From NCBI GenBank assembly GCA_902780935.1, contig CACZHP010000004.1, positions 33,553-97,552 on the forward strand: DNA of 64,000 nucleotides, written 5' to 3'. Position numbers and translations under genes: made by a program. Origin of the DNA: an uncultured Bacteroidia bacterium. Its GTDB lineage: Bacteria; Bacteroidota; Bacteroidia; Bacteroidales; UBA932. This document shows positions 46,200-54,668 of this stretch, in pieces; position 1 is the stretch's first letter, and every line of letters begins with the position of its first letter. The notes under the pieces are model-generated. The model did no database searches, had not been told where the DNA came from, and saw nothing but the letters and a program-made list of their open reading frames with translations.

Positions 46200-48551
46200 T
46201 TATTCAAAATAATAATCCTCAATCTTGGACTGCTCATCGGACACCTCGTCATCACTTCCGGTGCAGCCGAGCCCGTCGACCACTCCGGCCGGGGCTATGA
46301 ACCTGTCGTTGGCGGAGACTCCCAGAGTACCGTCTGCCAGGACCTTCTTCATGAATATACCCCAAGTGGGGAGCGACATGTTGGCTCCCTGGCCGAGGGA
46401 TCCGGACTGGAAATGGATCTGCCTGTCCTCGGCCCCTGTCCACACACCGGCGACAAGGGTGGGGGTGTAACCGATGAACCATCCGTCCGAGTTGTCGTTT
46501 GTCGTGCCGGTCTTACCGGCTATCTCTCCCATAAGGTTATAGCGGTAGCGGAGCCTGCTGGCCGTACCGCCCTGGACGACACCCTCCATCAGGTTCACCA
46601 TCAGGAAGGCCGTGTTCTCGCCAATTGCCTCTTTCTTCCGGCCGGTGAACTCGCTGATGACGTTCCCTTGGCTGTCTTCTATCCTCGTGACATACAATGG
46701 AGCGACATACACCCCCTTCGAAGGGAAGGTGTTGTAGGCCGCGACCATCTCCCAGAGGGTGATGTCTGCGGGACCTACACAAAGGGCCGGGACCTCATCT
46801 ATATGGCTCTGGATGCCCATCCTTCGCATCATGTCCGCCATGGCTTCGGGGCCGAACTGCTTCATCAGGTAGGCGGAAATATTGTTCGAACTATTGGTCA
46901 GACCCCATTTCAGGGTGACAGTCTTGCCTATCCACTTCTCGCTGTCGGTGCTTCGGGGCGTCCATGTGTTGCCGCCGGGAATCTCAAAAGTCTGAGGCAG
47001 GTCCACGACCTTGTCGCAGGGGGTCATGCCCTCCTGCATCGCGAGCGTGTAGAGGAAAGGCTTGATGGTCGATCCGACCTGGCGCTTGCCCTGGCGGACA
47101 TTGTCGTATTTGAAATACCTGTAATTCGGTCCTCCGACATAGGCCTTCACATGGCCTGTCCCGGGCTCCATGGCGACGAAAGCGGTCCTGAGCATCGACT
47201 TGTAGTAGCGGATAGAATCGTCGGGGGTCATGGTCGTGTCCACATATCCCTTCTTGTTGTACGCGAACACCCTCATCTTGACAGGGTCGGAGAAGGTCTT
47301 CAGGATCTGGGAATCGGACTTGCCGCTTTTCTTCAGCATCCGCCAACGGTCGCTCCAGCGGCGGGCCTGGTTCATGAGGCGGTTCCTGGTAGCTTCGTCT
47401 ATGTCGTTGGAGAAAGGGGCATTGGTCTTGCGCTTCAAGTCTTTCATGAAGTCCGCCTGAAGAGCCTTGATATGCTCTGCGACAGCCTCCTCTGCATATT
47501 TCTGCATCTTGAAGTTGATGGTCGTGTAGATCCTCAGGCCATCCCGGTCGAGGTCGTATTTGGAGCCATCCGCCTTGTGGGTCTTCTCAAGCCAGCCGTA
47601 AAGCTGGTCGTCTGCCCATGCGAGCGAGTCGGCAACATAATCTTCGCGTACCTTGTAATCACCCCTCTTGGGCTTCTGGGCCGTCATGACACGCCTGATC
47701 ATATCCCTGAAATACGGCGCGCGACCTGAATTATGGTCCTGGATCTCGTAATTGAGGGTTATCGGTATGGCTCGGATGGAATCGCGGGAGGCTTTGGTGA
47801 TATATCCAGCCTTCTCCATCTGCCCGATGACGAAATTCCTCCTGAGCAAGGCCTTGTCCGGATTGATGGCCGGGTTGTATCTGGTGGGCTTGTTGACCAT
47901 CCCCACAAGCATGGCGCTCTCCTCAACGGTCAGCTCAGACGGAAGCTTCCCGAAGAAAGTCTCTGAAGCAGAACGGATTCCGTAAGCACTGCTGCCGAAG
48001 AAAATGGAGTTGAGATACATGGTCATGATCTCGTCCTTGGTGTAGTCCCTCTCGAGCTTGACGGCGGTGATCCACTCCTTGAGTTTGGTCCACACCATTT
48101 TCATGTGATAGATTCCGGGGACCTTCTTTCCAAGCTCTTTCCTCGGATAAAGGGTCTTGGCAAGCTGCTGGGTGATGGTGCTGCCTCCTCCCTGGCTTGA
48201 GTCACGCAGGAGAAGCGTCTTGAAAAACACCCTGGCCAATCCCTTGAAATCTATGCCTGAATGCTTATAGAAGCGGGCATCCTCAGTAGCGACGGCGGCG
48301 TGGACGATGTTGGGTGAGAGCTCCTCATAGGTCACGAACGTCCTGTTCTCTATGTGGAAGGTAGCGAGTATCTCCCCGTCCTCCGCGATGACTTGGGTGG
48401 CAAGCTTGCTGTCGGGGTTCTCCAACTCCTTGAAAGAAGGAATGTCGGCGAACATCCACACGAGAAGGACCATGAATATGATGAACAGTACCGGAAGCGT
48501 GATGAGGATCCAGAACCACTTGGTTATTTTCTTTCTTGTCTCTTCGGTCAT
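46200..48551 (-). CDS. Class A penicillin-binding protein 1A (transglycosylase/transpeptidase)
   Basis: 783 residues. An N-terminal membrane anchor (WFWILITLPVLFIIFMVLLV) is followed by the GT51 glycosyltransferase domain, with catalytic E90 in VATEDARFYKHSG and the second motif in QGGGSTITQQLAKTLYPR, and the transpeptidase domain with GSTIKPFL (SxxK), TNSSNN (SxN) and GKTGTTND (KTG). It polymerises and cross-links peptidoglycan. It is the first gene of an operon with ddl and prmC. Confidence 0.92.
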   Translation of the reverse strand: MTEETRKKITKWFWILITLPVLFIIFMVLLVWMFADIPSFKELENPDSKLATQVIAEDGEILATFHIENRTFVTYEELSPNIVHAAVATEDARFYKHSGIDFKGLARVFFKTLLLRDSSQGGGSTITQQLAKTLYPRKELGKKVPGIYHMKMVWTKLKEWITAVKLERDYTKDEIMTMYLNSIFFGSSAYGIRSASETFFGKLPSELTVEESAMLVGMVNKPTRYNPAINPDKALLRRNFVIGQMEKAGYITKASRDSIRAIPITLNYEIQDHNSGRAPYFRDMIRRVMTAQKPKRGDYKVREDYVADSLAWADDQLYGWLEKTHKADGSKYDLDRDGLRIYTTINFKMQKYAEEAVAEHIKALQADFMKDLKRKTNAPFSNDIDEATRNRLMNQARRWSDRWRMLKKSGKSDSQILKTFSDPVKMRVFAYNKKGYVDTTMTPDDSIRYYKSMLRTAFVAMEPGTGHVKAYVGGPNYRYFKYDNVRQGKRQVGSTIKPFLYTLAMQEGMTPCDKVVDLPQTFEIPGGNTWTPRSTDSEKWIGKTVTLKWGLTNSSNNISAYLMKQFGPEAMADMMRRMGIQSHIDEVPALCVGPADITLWEMVAAYNTFPSKGVYVAPLYVTRIEDSQGNVISEFTGRKKEAIGENTAFLMVNLMEGVVQGGTASRLRYRYNLMGEIAGKTGTTNDNSDGWFIGYTPTLVAGVWTGAEDRQIHFQSGSLGQGANMSLPTWGIFMKKVLADGTLGVSANDRFIAPAGVVDGLGCTGSDDEVSDEQSKIEDYYFE

Positions 48552-48559
48552 AATAAAGA

Positions 48560-48567
48560 CAAATTTA
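48560..48567 (-). promoter_or_regulatory. -7 element close to the PBP1A start
   Basis: On the minus strand TAAATTTG (48567-48560) matches TAnnTTTG and ends nine bases before the ATG at 48551. A very short or absent 5' leader would result. It faces away from topA. Confidence 0.45.
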
Positions 48568-48651
48568 TAACAAAATTTGGAAAATTGCCCGGTTTGTGCT
48601 TTACTTTGCGGAACGAAACTTCAAACATTCTATGAACAACTTGCAAATTAA

Positions 48652-50973
48652 ATGACTATGGCAGAGAATCTAGTTATTGTGGAGTCTCCGACGAAGGCCC
48701 ATACCATCCAGAACTTCTTGGGAAAGGATTACTTGGTCAAATCCAGCTTCGGGCATATCAGGGATCTTCAGGACAACAAATTGAGTGTGGATGTCGAGAA
48801 GGGGTTCGCCCCGGAATACGTCATCCCGGCGGACAAGAAGAGGGTGGTGGCAGATCTGAAAAGAGCGGCCGAGGCGGTCACCACTGTCTGGCTCGCATCC
48901 GATGAGGACCGCGAGGGAGAGGCCATCTCATGGCACCTGTTTGAGACACTTGGACTAAAGAAAGAAAATACTCGCAGGATAGTTTTCCACGAGATCACCA
49001 AGGACGCCATCCTAAACGCCGTAAAGAACCCCAGGGACATAGACATGAATCTGGTCAACGCCCAGCAGGCCAGAAGGGTTCTGGACAGGCTCGTCGGCTT
49101 CGAACTTTCTCCTGTTCTCTGGAGAAAGATCCAGCCGAGGCTCTCTGCCGGACGCGTCCAGTCCGTGGCCTTGAGGCTCGTGGTGGAGAGGGAAAAGGAG
49201 ATCATGGCCTTCAAGAATGAGCCATATTATAGGATTGAAGGTCTCTTCCACCCCGAGGGACAGCCCGCCTCCATGAAGGTCAAGGCGCTGCTGGACACCA
49301 GGTTCCGTGGTATCGATGAGGCCCGCCGTTTCCTTGAGGATTGCATCGGAGCGGAATTCAGAGTCTCCAGCGTGGAGAAGAAAGAGGCCGCGAGGTATCC
49401 CGCTCCCCCGTTCACCACATCCACATTGCAGCAGGAGGCGGGACGCAAGCTCCGCTTCCCGGTGAGCGTCACGATGAGGGTGGCCCAGGCTCTCTATGAG
49501 AGAGGTCTCATCACCTACATGAGAACCGATTCGACCAACCTCTCGACACTCGCGCTCGGGACATCTAAGAAATATATTATCGAGCACTTCGGTGCGGAAT
49601 ACCAGAAAACCAGGCAGTTCAGGACCCATAGCAGGGGTGCCCAGGAAGCCCATGAGGCCATCCGCCCCACATTCATAGAGAACACCTCGATAGAGGGGAC
49701 CGCACAGGAGAAGAAACTGTACGAGCTGATCTGGAAACGGACTGTCGCCTCGCAGATGGCGGACGCGAAGGTGCTGAACACTTTGATGAAGCTCTCCTCT
49801 GACAAGAGGGAGGAGAAATTCAGCGTCCAGGCCACCCAGGTCCTCTTTGACGGCTTCCTGAAGCTCTACATGGAAGGCACTGACGACCAGGAAGATCCGG
49901 AAGGAGAGACGATTCTTCCGGACCTTAAGGAGGGTACGGTGATGGAAAGGCGCGAGATAAAGGCCGAATGCAAATTCACTGCGGCTCCCCCGAGATATTC
50001 ACAGCCTACCCTCGTGAAGAAACTGGAGGAGCTCGGCATCGGGCGCCCTTCGACCTACCAATCGACGATCGGTACCCTGATTTCAGGAAGAGGCTACATC
50101 GTCCAGGGAGACAAGGAAGGGGTTAAAATGCCTGTCACTGATTTGATTCTCAAAGACTTCTCAATATCAGACATTCAAAAGACCGAGACAGTGGGCGCGG
50201 AAAGAGGAAAGCTTCTGCCCCAGGAGATCGGAATGATCGTGACTGACTATCTCGAGAAGAATTTCACGGACATCATGGACTACGATTTCACCGCCAACGT
50301 CGAGAAGGATTTCGACCAGATTGCCGGAGGCGAGCAGAAATGGAACAAGGTGATCAGTGAGTTCTATTCCCCCTTCCACAAAAAGGTCGAGGAAGTCCTT
50401 CACGACGGCAACTACAGCAGGGTCTCACGCGAGATTGGAGTCGATCCTGAAGGCAACACGGTCACTGCGAAGTTCGGGAAATACGGCCCGTTCATCCAAA
50501 AGGGAGAGGGGGAATCGGCCCAGTTCGCATCACTGGCCAAAGGGCAGCTTATCGAGAACATAACCCTCGCCGAGGCGCTGAAGCTTTTCGAGCTTCCCAG
50601 AACCGTAGGTGAATATGAAGGGAGCGATATCATAGCCATGAAAGGTCGTTTCGGACCTTATCTCAAATACAAGGACAAGAATGTCTCCCTTCCGAAGGGG
50701 AAGGATCCCGTGAAAATCAGCCTTGAGGAGTGCGTGTCCCTGATCGAGGCCGCGTCAGGCAAGGCCGAGGCCAACCCCCTGATCGCCGATTTCAAGGAAT
50801 CGGGCATACAGGTGATCGACGGGAGATATGGTCCGTACATAAAAGTCGGGAGTTCCAATTACAGGATTCCGAAAGGGACCGACGCTTCCACTCTCACGGA
50901 AGAGATGTGCAAGGAGATAATTGAAAAATCAAAACCGACGGCCAAGGGTCACAGACGCTTCAAAAAAGCTTGA
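48652..50973 (+). CDS. topA: DNA topoisomerase I
   Basis: 773 residues. Type IA topoisomerase that relaxes negative supercoils. The Toprim domain has LVIVESPTKAHTIQNFL and WLASDEDREGEAISWH; the catalytic tyrosine is Y289 in GLITYMRTDSTNLS. The C-terminus has three repeats of the topoisomerase type (KFGKYGPFIQ, KGRFGPYLKY, DGRYGPYIKV) with no zinc-ribbon cysteines, typical of Bacteroidota. An ATG at 48658 is an alternative start. It is divergent from PBP1A. Confidence 0.95.
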   Translation: MTMAENLVIVESPTKAHTIQNFLGKDYLVKSSFGHIRDLQDNKLSVDVEKGFAPEYVIPADKKRVVADLKRAAEAVTTVWLASDEDREGEAISWHLFETLGLKKENTRRIVFHEITKDAILNAVKNPRDIDMNLVNAQQARRVLDRLVGFELSPVLWRKIQPRLSAGRVQSVALRLVVEREKEIMAFKNEPYYRIEGLFHPEGQPASMKVKALLDTRFRGIDEARRFLEDCIGAEFRVSSVEKKEAARYPAPPFTTSTLQQEAGRKLRFPVSVTMRVAQALYERGLITYMRTDSTNLSTLALGTSKKYIIEHFGAEYQKTRQFRTHSRGAQEAHEAIRPTFIENTSIEGTAQEKKLYELIWKRTVASQMADAKVLNTLMKLSSDKREEKFSVQATQVLFDGFLKLYMEGTDDQEDPEGETILPDLKEGTVMERREIKAECKFTAAPPRYSQPTLVKKLEELGIGRPSTYQSTIGTLISGRGYIVQGDKEGVKMPVTDLILKDFSISDIQKTETVGAERGKLLPQEIGMIVTDYLEKNFTDIMDYDFTANVEKDFDQIAGGEQKWNKVISEFYSPFHKKVEEVLHDGNYSRVSREIGVDPEGNTVTAKFGKYGPFIQKGEGESAQFASLAKGQLIENITLAEALKLFELPRTVGEYEGSDIIAMKGRFGPYLKYKDKNVSLPKGKDPVKISLEECVSLIEAASGKAEANPLIADFKESGIQVIDGRYGPYIKVGSSNYRIPKGTDASTLTEEMCKEIIEKSKPTAKGHRRFKKA

Positions 50974-50999
50974 TTTTTTAAATTATTTTCATATTTTTG
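50969..50999 (+). promoter_or_regulatory. Promoter of the Lrp/AsnC gene
   Basis: CTTG (50969-50972), one base off TTTG, lies 19 bases before TATTTTTG (50992-50999). The start codon is at 51027. It overlaps the end of topA, so the regulator probably has its own message. Confidence 0.6.
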
Positions 51000-51026
51000 C
51001 CATCAATAAGTTATAAATTGAAAGCG

Positions 51027-51533
51027 ATGGCAACTTATCACATTGACCAAATCGATCAGAAAATCTTGTCTTTCCTGGTCAAGAACGCCAGGATGCCATT
51101 CTTGGAGATCGCCCGCGAATGCGGCGTCTCAGGTGCGGCTATCCACCAGAGAGTCAAACGTTTGGAAGCTAACGGTGTCATCACCGGATCCAGGCTTCTC
51201 GTCAAGCCGCAAGCCCTTGGACTGAACGTCTGCGCTTTCATCAGCGTGACACTGTCGGAAGCCAACAAGTATCCGGAGGTTGTCGCCAACCTCAAAAAGA
51301 TTCCCGAGATCGTGGAATGCCACTTCGTGACCGGCAGCGCCGCCCTCCTTGTCAAGGTATATTGCTTTGACAATGACCACCTCATGGAAGTGCTTCTGAA
51401 CACGATGCAGAACATCCCGTTCGTCCAGTCCACCGACACGATGATCTCCCTTGACCAGGCTATCGAAAGGCAGGTTTGGGTAAAAGATTATAAGAGCACC
51501 AGCTACCAGACTACCGAGGAGAAGAAGAAATAA
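51027..51533 (+). CDS. Lrp/AsnC family transcriptional regulator
   Basis: 168 residues. The N-terminal HTH domain (IDQKILSFLVKNARMPFLEI; GVSGAAIHQRVKRLEANGVI) binds DNA, and the C-terminal RAM domain (NVCAFISVTLSEANKYPEVV; ECHFVTGSAALLVKVYCFDN) binds amino acids and oligomerises. The targets are unknown. The ATG at 51027 fits the promoter upstream; an earlier in-frame ATG at 50997 lies within the promoter. Its 3' end overlaps the convergent ispD gene by 23 bases. Confidence 0.9.
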   Translation: MATYHIDQIDQKILSFLVKNARMPFLEIARECGVSGAAIHQRVKRLEANGVITGSRLLVKPQALGLNVCAFISVTLSEANKYPEVVANLKKIPEIVECHFVTGSAALLVKVYCFDNDHLMEVLLNTMQNIPFVQSTDTMISLDQAIERQVWVKDYKSTSYQTTEEKKK

Positions 51534-52233
51534 TCATTCTCGCCATCTCAAGGTCCTCCGGAGAAGTCAATTTGAAATTATATCTTTCTCCCTCGCAAAA
51601 AGAGAGAGGTATTCCTTTTTTGGCGGCGACAGAGGCGTCGTCCGTGAAAGAAGTGTCAAAAGCCTGGGAATACGCCGCCTTTATGTCCTCAGACACGAAC
51701 ATCTGAGGGGTCTGGACCCTATAGACCCGGGATCGGTCCAAATCCTGTGCGGCGGCGGTGAGAACTTCAGCTCCCGAGCCGTCCATTCGCTTGTCCAGCA
51801 GTCTCAGAGTGTCAATTGAGGGAAGTACGGGGATAAGCGCCCGACATTTTCTGGCGGACATCATCTCGAACATCTTTCTGATCAGGCCGGCCGACACGAG
51901 GGGACGGACGCCGTCATGGATAGCCACGACCGCCCCGTCCGGGACCTTCTCCAGGGCGTTTCGGACTGAATGGAAACGGGTGAATCCGCCCTGCACAAGA
52001 AGCTGGGGATAGTTGAAATCAGCCGACAGGCAATATTCCTTCCAGAATGAGATATGGTCCTTCGGCAGGACCGTGACCACCCTGATGTCAGGCTCCGCGG
52101 CAATAAAGGACTCTATGGTCCTTCTCAAAACCGGCTTTCCTCCCAGATCCAGAAACTGCTTGGGCGTAGCGGAACCCATTCGGGAGCCGCTTCCAGCAGC
52201 CATCACTATCAATATTTTGTTTCCCTTGGCCAT
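51511..52233 (-). CDS. ispD: 2-C-methyl-D-erythritol 4-phosphate cytidylyltransferase
   Basis: 240 residues. IspD transfers CMP from CTP to methylerythritol 4-phosphate in isoprenoid synthesis. The nucleotide loop is VMAAGSGSRMGSATPKQF, VAIHDGVRPLV is the central motif, and VYRVQTPQMF and FTDDASV complete the signature. Length is normal. It is divergent from mreB and convergent with the Lrp gene. Confidence 0.93.
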   Translation of the reverse strand: MAKGNKILIVMAAGSGSRMGSATPKQFLDLGGKPVLRRTIESFIAAEPDIRVVTVLPKDHISFWKEYCLSADFNYPQLLVQGGFTRFHSVRNALEKVPDGAVVAIHDGVRPLVSAGLIRKMFEMMSARKCRALIPVLPSIDTLRLLDKRMDGSGAEVLTAAAQDLDRSRVYRVQTPQMFVSEDIKAAYSQAFDTSFTDDASVAAKKGIPLSFCEGERYNFKLTSPEDLEMARMIISSSPR

Positions 52234-52297
52234 AATTATCCTCGCGAATATAACTTTTTTTGTATATTTACAAGTTGTAATTTTTACTTGGTTTTAT

Positions 52298-53320
52298 ATG
52301 GCATTTTCGTTTTTGACGCAAGAAATAGCAATGGATCTCGGCACCGCCAACACCGTCATTTTCCGCAATGACCAGAAGGTGCTTGACGAGCCTAGCATTG
52401 TAGCTATAGACAACAATACCCAGAAATGCATCGCCATCGGCCAGCAGGCCAAGCTGATGCATGAGCACACCAACCCCGGGATCAAGACCATCCGCCCTCT
52501 GCGCAACGGCGTGATCGCCGATTTCAACGCGGCCGAGATGATGATCAAGGGATTCATCAAGCAGGTCAACAACAAGAAGAAATCCCTCTTCTCCCCCAAC
52601 CTCAAGATCGTGGTCGGAATACCTTCCGGCAGTACCCAGGTCGAGATCAGAGCCGTGCGCGACTCCTGCGAGCACGCCGGAGGAAGAGACGTGTACCTGA
52701 TCTATGAGCCGATGGCAGCGGCCCTCGGAATCGGTCTTGACGTGGAGGCGCCTAAGGGCAACATGGTGGTTGACATCGGTGGCGGTACCGCCGAGATTGC
52801 CGTCATCTCCCTCGGCGGTATCGTCGAGCAGGAGAGCATCCAGACCGCCGGAGACGTGTTCAACACGGACATCCAATACTACATGCGCCAGCAGCACAAC
52901 ATCAAGATTGGCGAGACTACCGCGGAGAAGATCAAGATAGCGGTCGGTGCCGTGATTCCGGACCTTGATGAGGAGCCGGAGCCTTTCGTAGTGAACGGAC
53001 CTAACCTGATGACCGCCCACCCGGTGGAGGCTACGATCACCTACCAGGAGATTGCCCACTGCCTTGACAAGAGTGTGGCCAAGCTTGAGGCTTCAATCCT
53101 CCATGTGCTGGAGCTCACTCCGCCGGAGCTTTACTCCGACATCGTGGAGAACGGCATCTTCCTCTCCGGAGGAGGAGCGCTCCTCAGGGGGCTCGCCAAG
53201 AGGTTCACGGAGAAGGTCAATATCCAGTTCCACGTCGCCGAGGATCCGCTTAGGGCCGTGGCGAGAGGCACCTGCATAGCTCTCAAGAAGACATCGAACT
53301 ACTCATTCCTGATGAGATAA
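52298..53320 (+). CDS. mreB: Rod shape-determining protein MreB
   Basis: 340 residues, an actin-like ATPase that guides lateral wall synthesis at the inner membrane. Motifs: AMDLGTANTVIF (phosphate 1), NMVVDIGGGTAEIAVISLGG (phosphate 2) and GIFLSGGGALLRGL (adenosine). The start at 52298 gives the usual amphipathic N-terminus (MAFSFLTQEIA). The stop overlaps mreC (TAATG), opening a five-gene elongasome operon. Confidence 0.95.
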   Translation: MAFSFLTQEIAMDLGTANTVIFRNDQKVLDEPSIVAIDNNTQKCIAIGQQAKLMHEHTNPGIKTIRPLRNGVIADFNAAEMMIKGFIKQVNNKKKSLFSPNLKIVVGIPSGSTQVEIRAVRDSCEHAGGRDVYLIYEPMAAALGIGLDVEAPKGNMVVDIGGGTAEIAVISLGGIVEQESIQTAGDVFNTDIQYYMRQQHNIKIGETTAEKIKIAVGAVIPDLDEEPEPFVVNGPNLMTAHPVEATITYQEIAHCLDKSVAKLEASILHVLELTPPELYSDIVENGIFLSGGGALLRGLAKRFTEKVNIQFHVAEDPLRAVARGTCIALKKTSNYSFLMR

Positions 53321-54162
53321 TGCCCAAGGAGAGACCACTGGCAAGCAGAATCATCAACCTCGCGGTTTTCATCCTGCTGGAAGCCGCCGCTTTGCTCATG
53401 CTCTCCAACAACAGCACCCTTCAGAAACTCTGGATAGCCAGGATCTCACATGGCTTCATGGCGAAGACATGGGGAGCCTCGCAGTCTGTGAGGAATTATT
53501 TCTCCCTCAAGAGGCAGAACGATGAGCTCGCCCTTGAGAACGAGAGCCTGCGGGAATCTTTGAGAAGCTACCAGCTGGCAGCTAAAGAATCTGATCCTTC
53601 GTCACTTCCGGTGTTGAGGGACAACGGGTTCAAGTATATCCCCGCCACCATCATCAAGTCCGGAACCAATTCCCAGCACAACTACCTCATTCTCGACAAG
53701 GGCAGCGAGGACGGTGTGGTCGAGAACTCCGGAATCGTCACCTCGAAAGGTGTCATCGGGATAGTGGACGCGGTCAGCAAGCACTATTCCTTCGCCATCT
53801 CCTTCCTGAACAAAGAGCTCAACATCAGCGCCAGGATCGACACCTCCGGAGCCGTGGGTCCCCTGGCTTGGGACGGGATGAGGACTGACGAGGGAGTCCT
53901 CCGGGAGATTCCCCTCCAGTTCAAGTACGATCCGGGAGACACCGTGTACACGAGCGGTTATTCCGCGATCTTCCCTCCGGACATCCCCTTGGGCGTGGCC
54001 GGGGAGGCGAAGGTTATCAACGGAGCGACCAACGAGATCAGGGTCAAGTTGTTCCAGGACCACAGCGCCCTGAAATATGTCACCATCATCGAGAACACGA
54101 GGATCCGCGAGATCGAGGAGATCGAAGGCATGGACAGCAAAGTCAAGGAGGGCAAGCGATGA
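53320..54162 (+). CDS. mreC: Rod shape-determining protein MreC
   Basis: 280 residues. An N-terminal membrane segment (LAVFILLEAAALLMLSNN) is followed by a coiled coil (LKRQNDELALENESLRESLR) and the MreC beta domains (YLILDKGSEDGVVENSGIVT; KGVIGIVDAVSKHYSFAISF). It links MreB to PBP2 in the periplasm. It overlaps mreB by one base and mreD by four. Confidence 0.93.
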   Translation: MPKERPLASRIINLAVFILLEAAALLMLSNNSTLQKLWIARISHGFMAKTWGASQSVRNYFSLKRQNDELALENESLRESLRSYQLAAKESDPSSLPVLRDNGFKYIPATIIKSGTNSQHNYLILDKGSEDGVVENSGIVTSKGVIGIVDAVSKHYSFAISFLNKELNISARIDTSGAVGPLAWDGMRTDEGVLREIPLQFKYDPGDTVYTSGYSAIFPPDIPLGVAGEAKVINGATNEIRVKLFQDHSALKYVTIIENTRIREIEEIEGMDSKVKEGKR

Positions 54163-54668
54163 GGAGCACTTTCACGGTCACATACATCCTGATGGTGGTC
54201 GCCCAGATGCTGCTGACCAACTATTTCCATTTCACCACGCTCTGCATGGTGACGATTCTCCCGATGATGGTGCTCTGCATCCCCACGAAAGTGGACACTC
54301 CATGGGCGATGGCCATAGCTTTCGCCACCGGACTGGCCGTCGACTTTTTCGCCGAGGGAGCCCTCGGACTCAACGCCCTGTCCCTGATTCCTGTCGCTTT
54401 CGTCAGGAAGGGACTCATCAACATGATTTTCGGCTCGGAACCTTTTGAGCATAAGGAGAATATCTCCGCAAGGAAATATGGGTTCACAAGGGTGTCCTTC
54501 GCGGTGATCCTCGTGACAACTCTCTTTCTGGCAATCTACATCACGGCCGACTGCGCCGGCACCAGGCCTTTATGGTTCATGGCCTCCAAACTGGGAATAT
54601 CCCTGCTCGCCAGCTACCTTGTGTCCGCCTTGATAGTCAACCTCCTGAGCTATGACGACAGAAGGTAA
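54159..54668 (+). CDS. mreD: Rod shape-determining protein MreD
   Basis: 169 residues, almost all hydrophobic, with four to five membrane segments (VTYILMVVAQMLLTNYF; FATGLAVDFFAEGALGLNAL; ILVTTLFLAIYITADC; GISLLASYLVSALIVNLLSY). The GLAVDFF segment is typical of MreD. It is placed between mreC and the PBP2 gene; the start overlaps mreC (ATGA). Confidence 0.9.
   Translation: MRSTFTVTYILMVVAQMLLTNYFHFTTLCMVTILPMMVLCIPTKVDTPWAMAIAFATGLAVDFFAEGALGLNALSLIPVAFVRKGLINMIFGSEPFEHKENISARKYGFTRVSFAVILVTTLFLAIYITADCAGTRPLWFMASKLGISLLASYLVSALIVNLLSYDDRR

Noticed and set aside
46179-47729. 516-codon open frame opposite PBP1A
   Set aside because: Shadow; PBP1A on the minus strand has every GT51 and transpeptidase motif.
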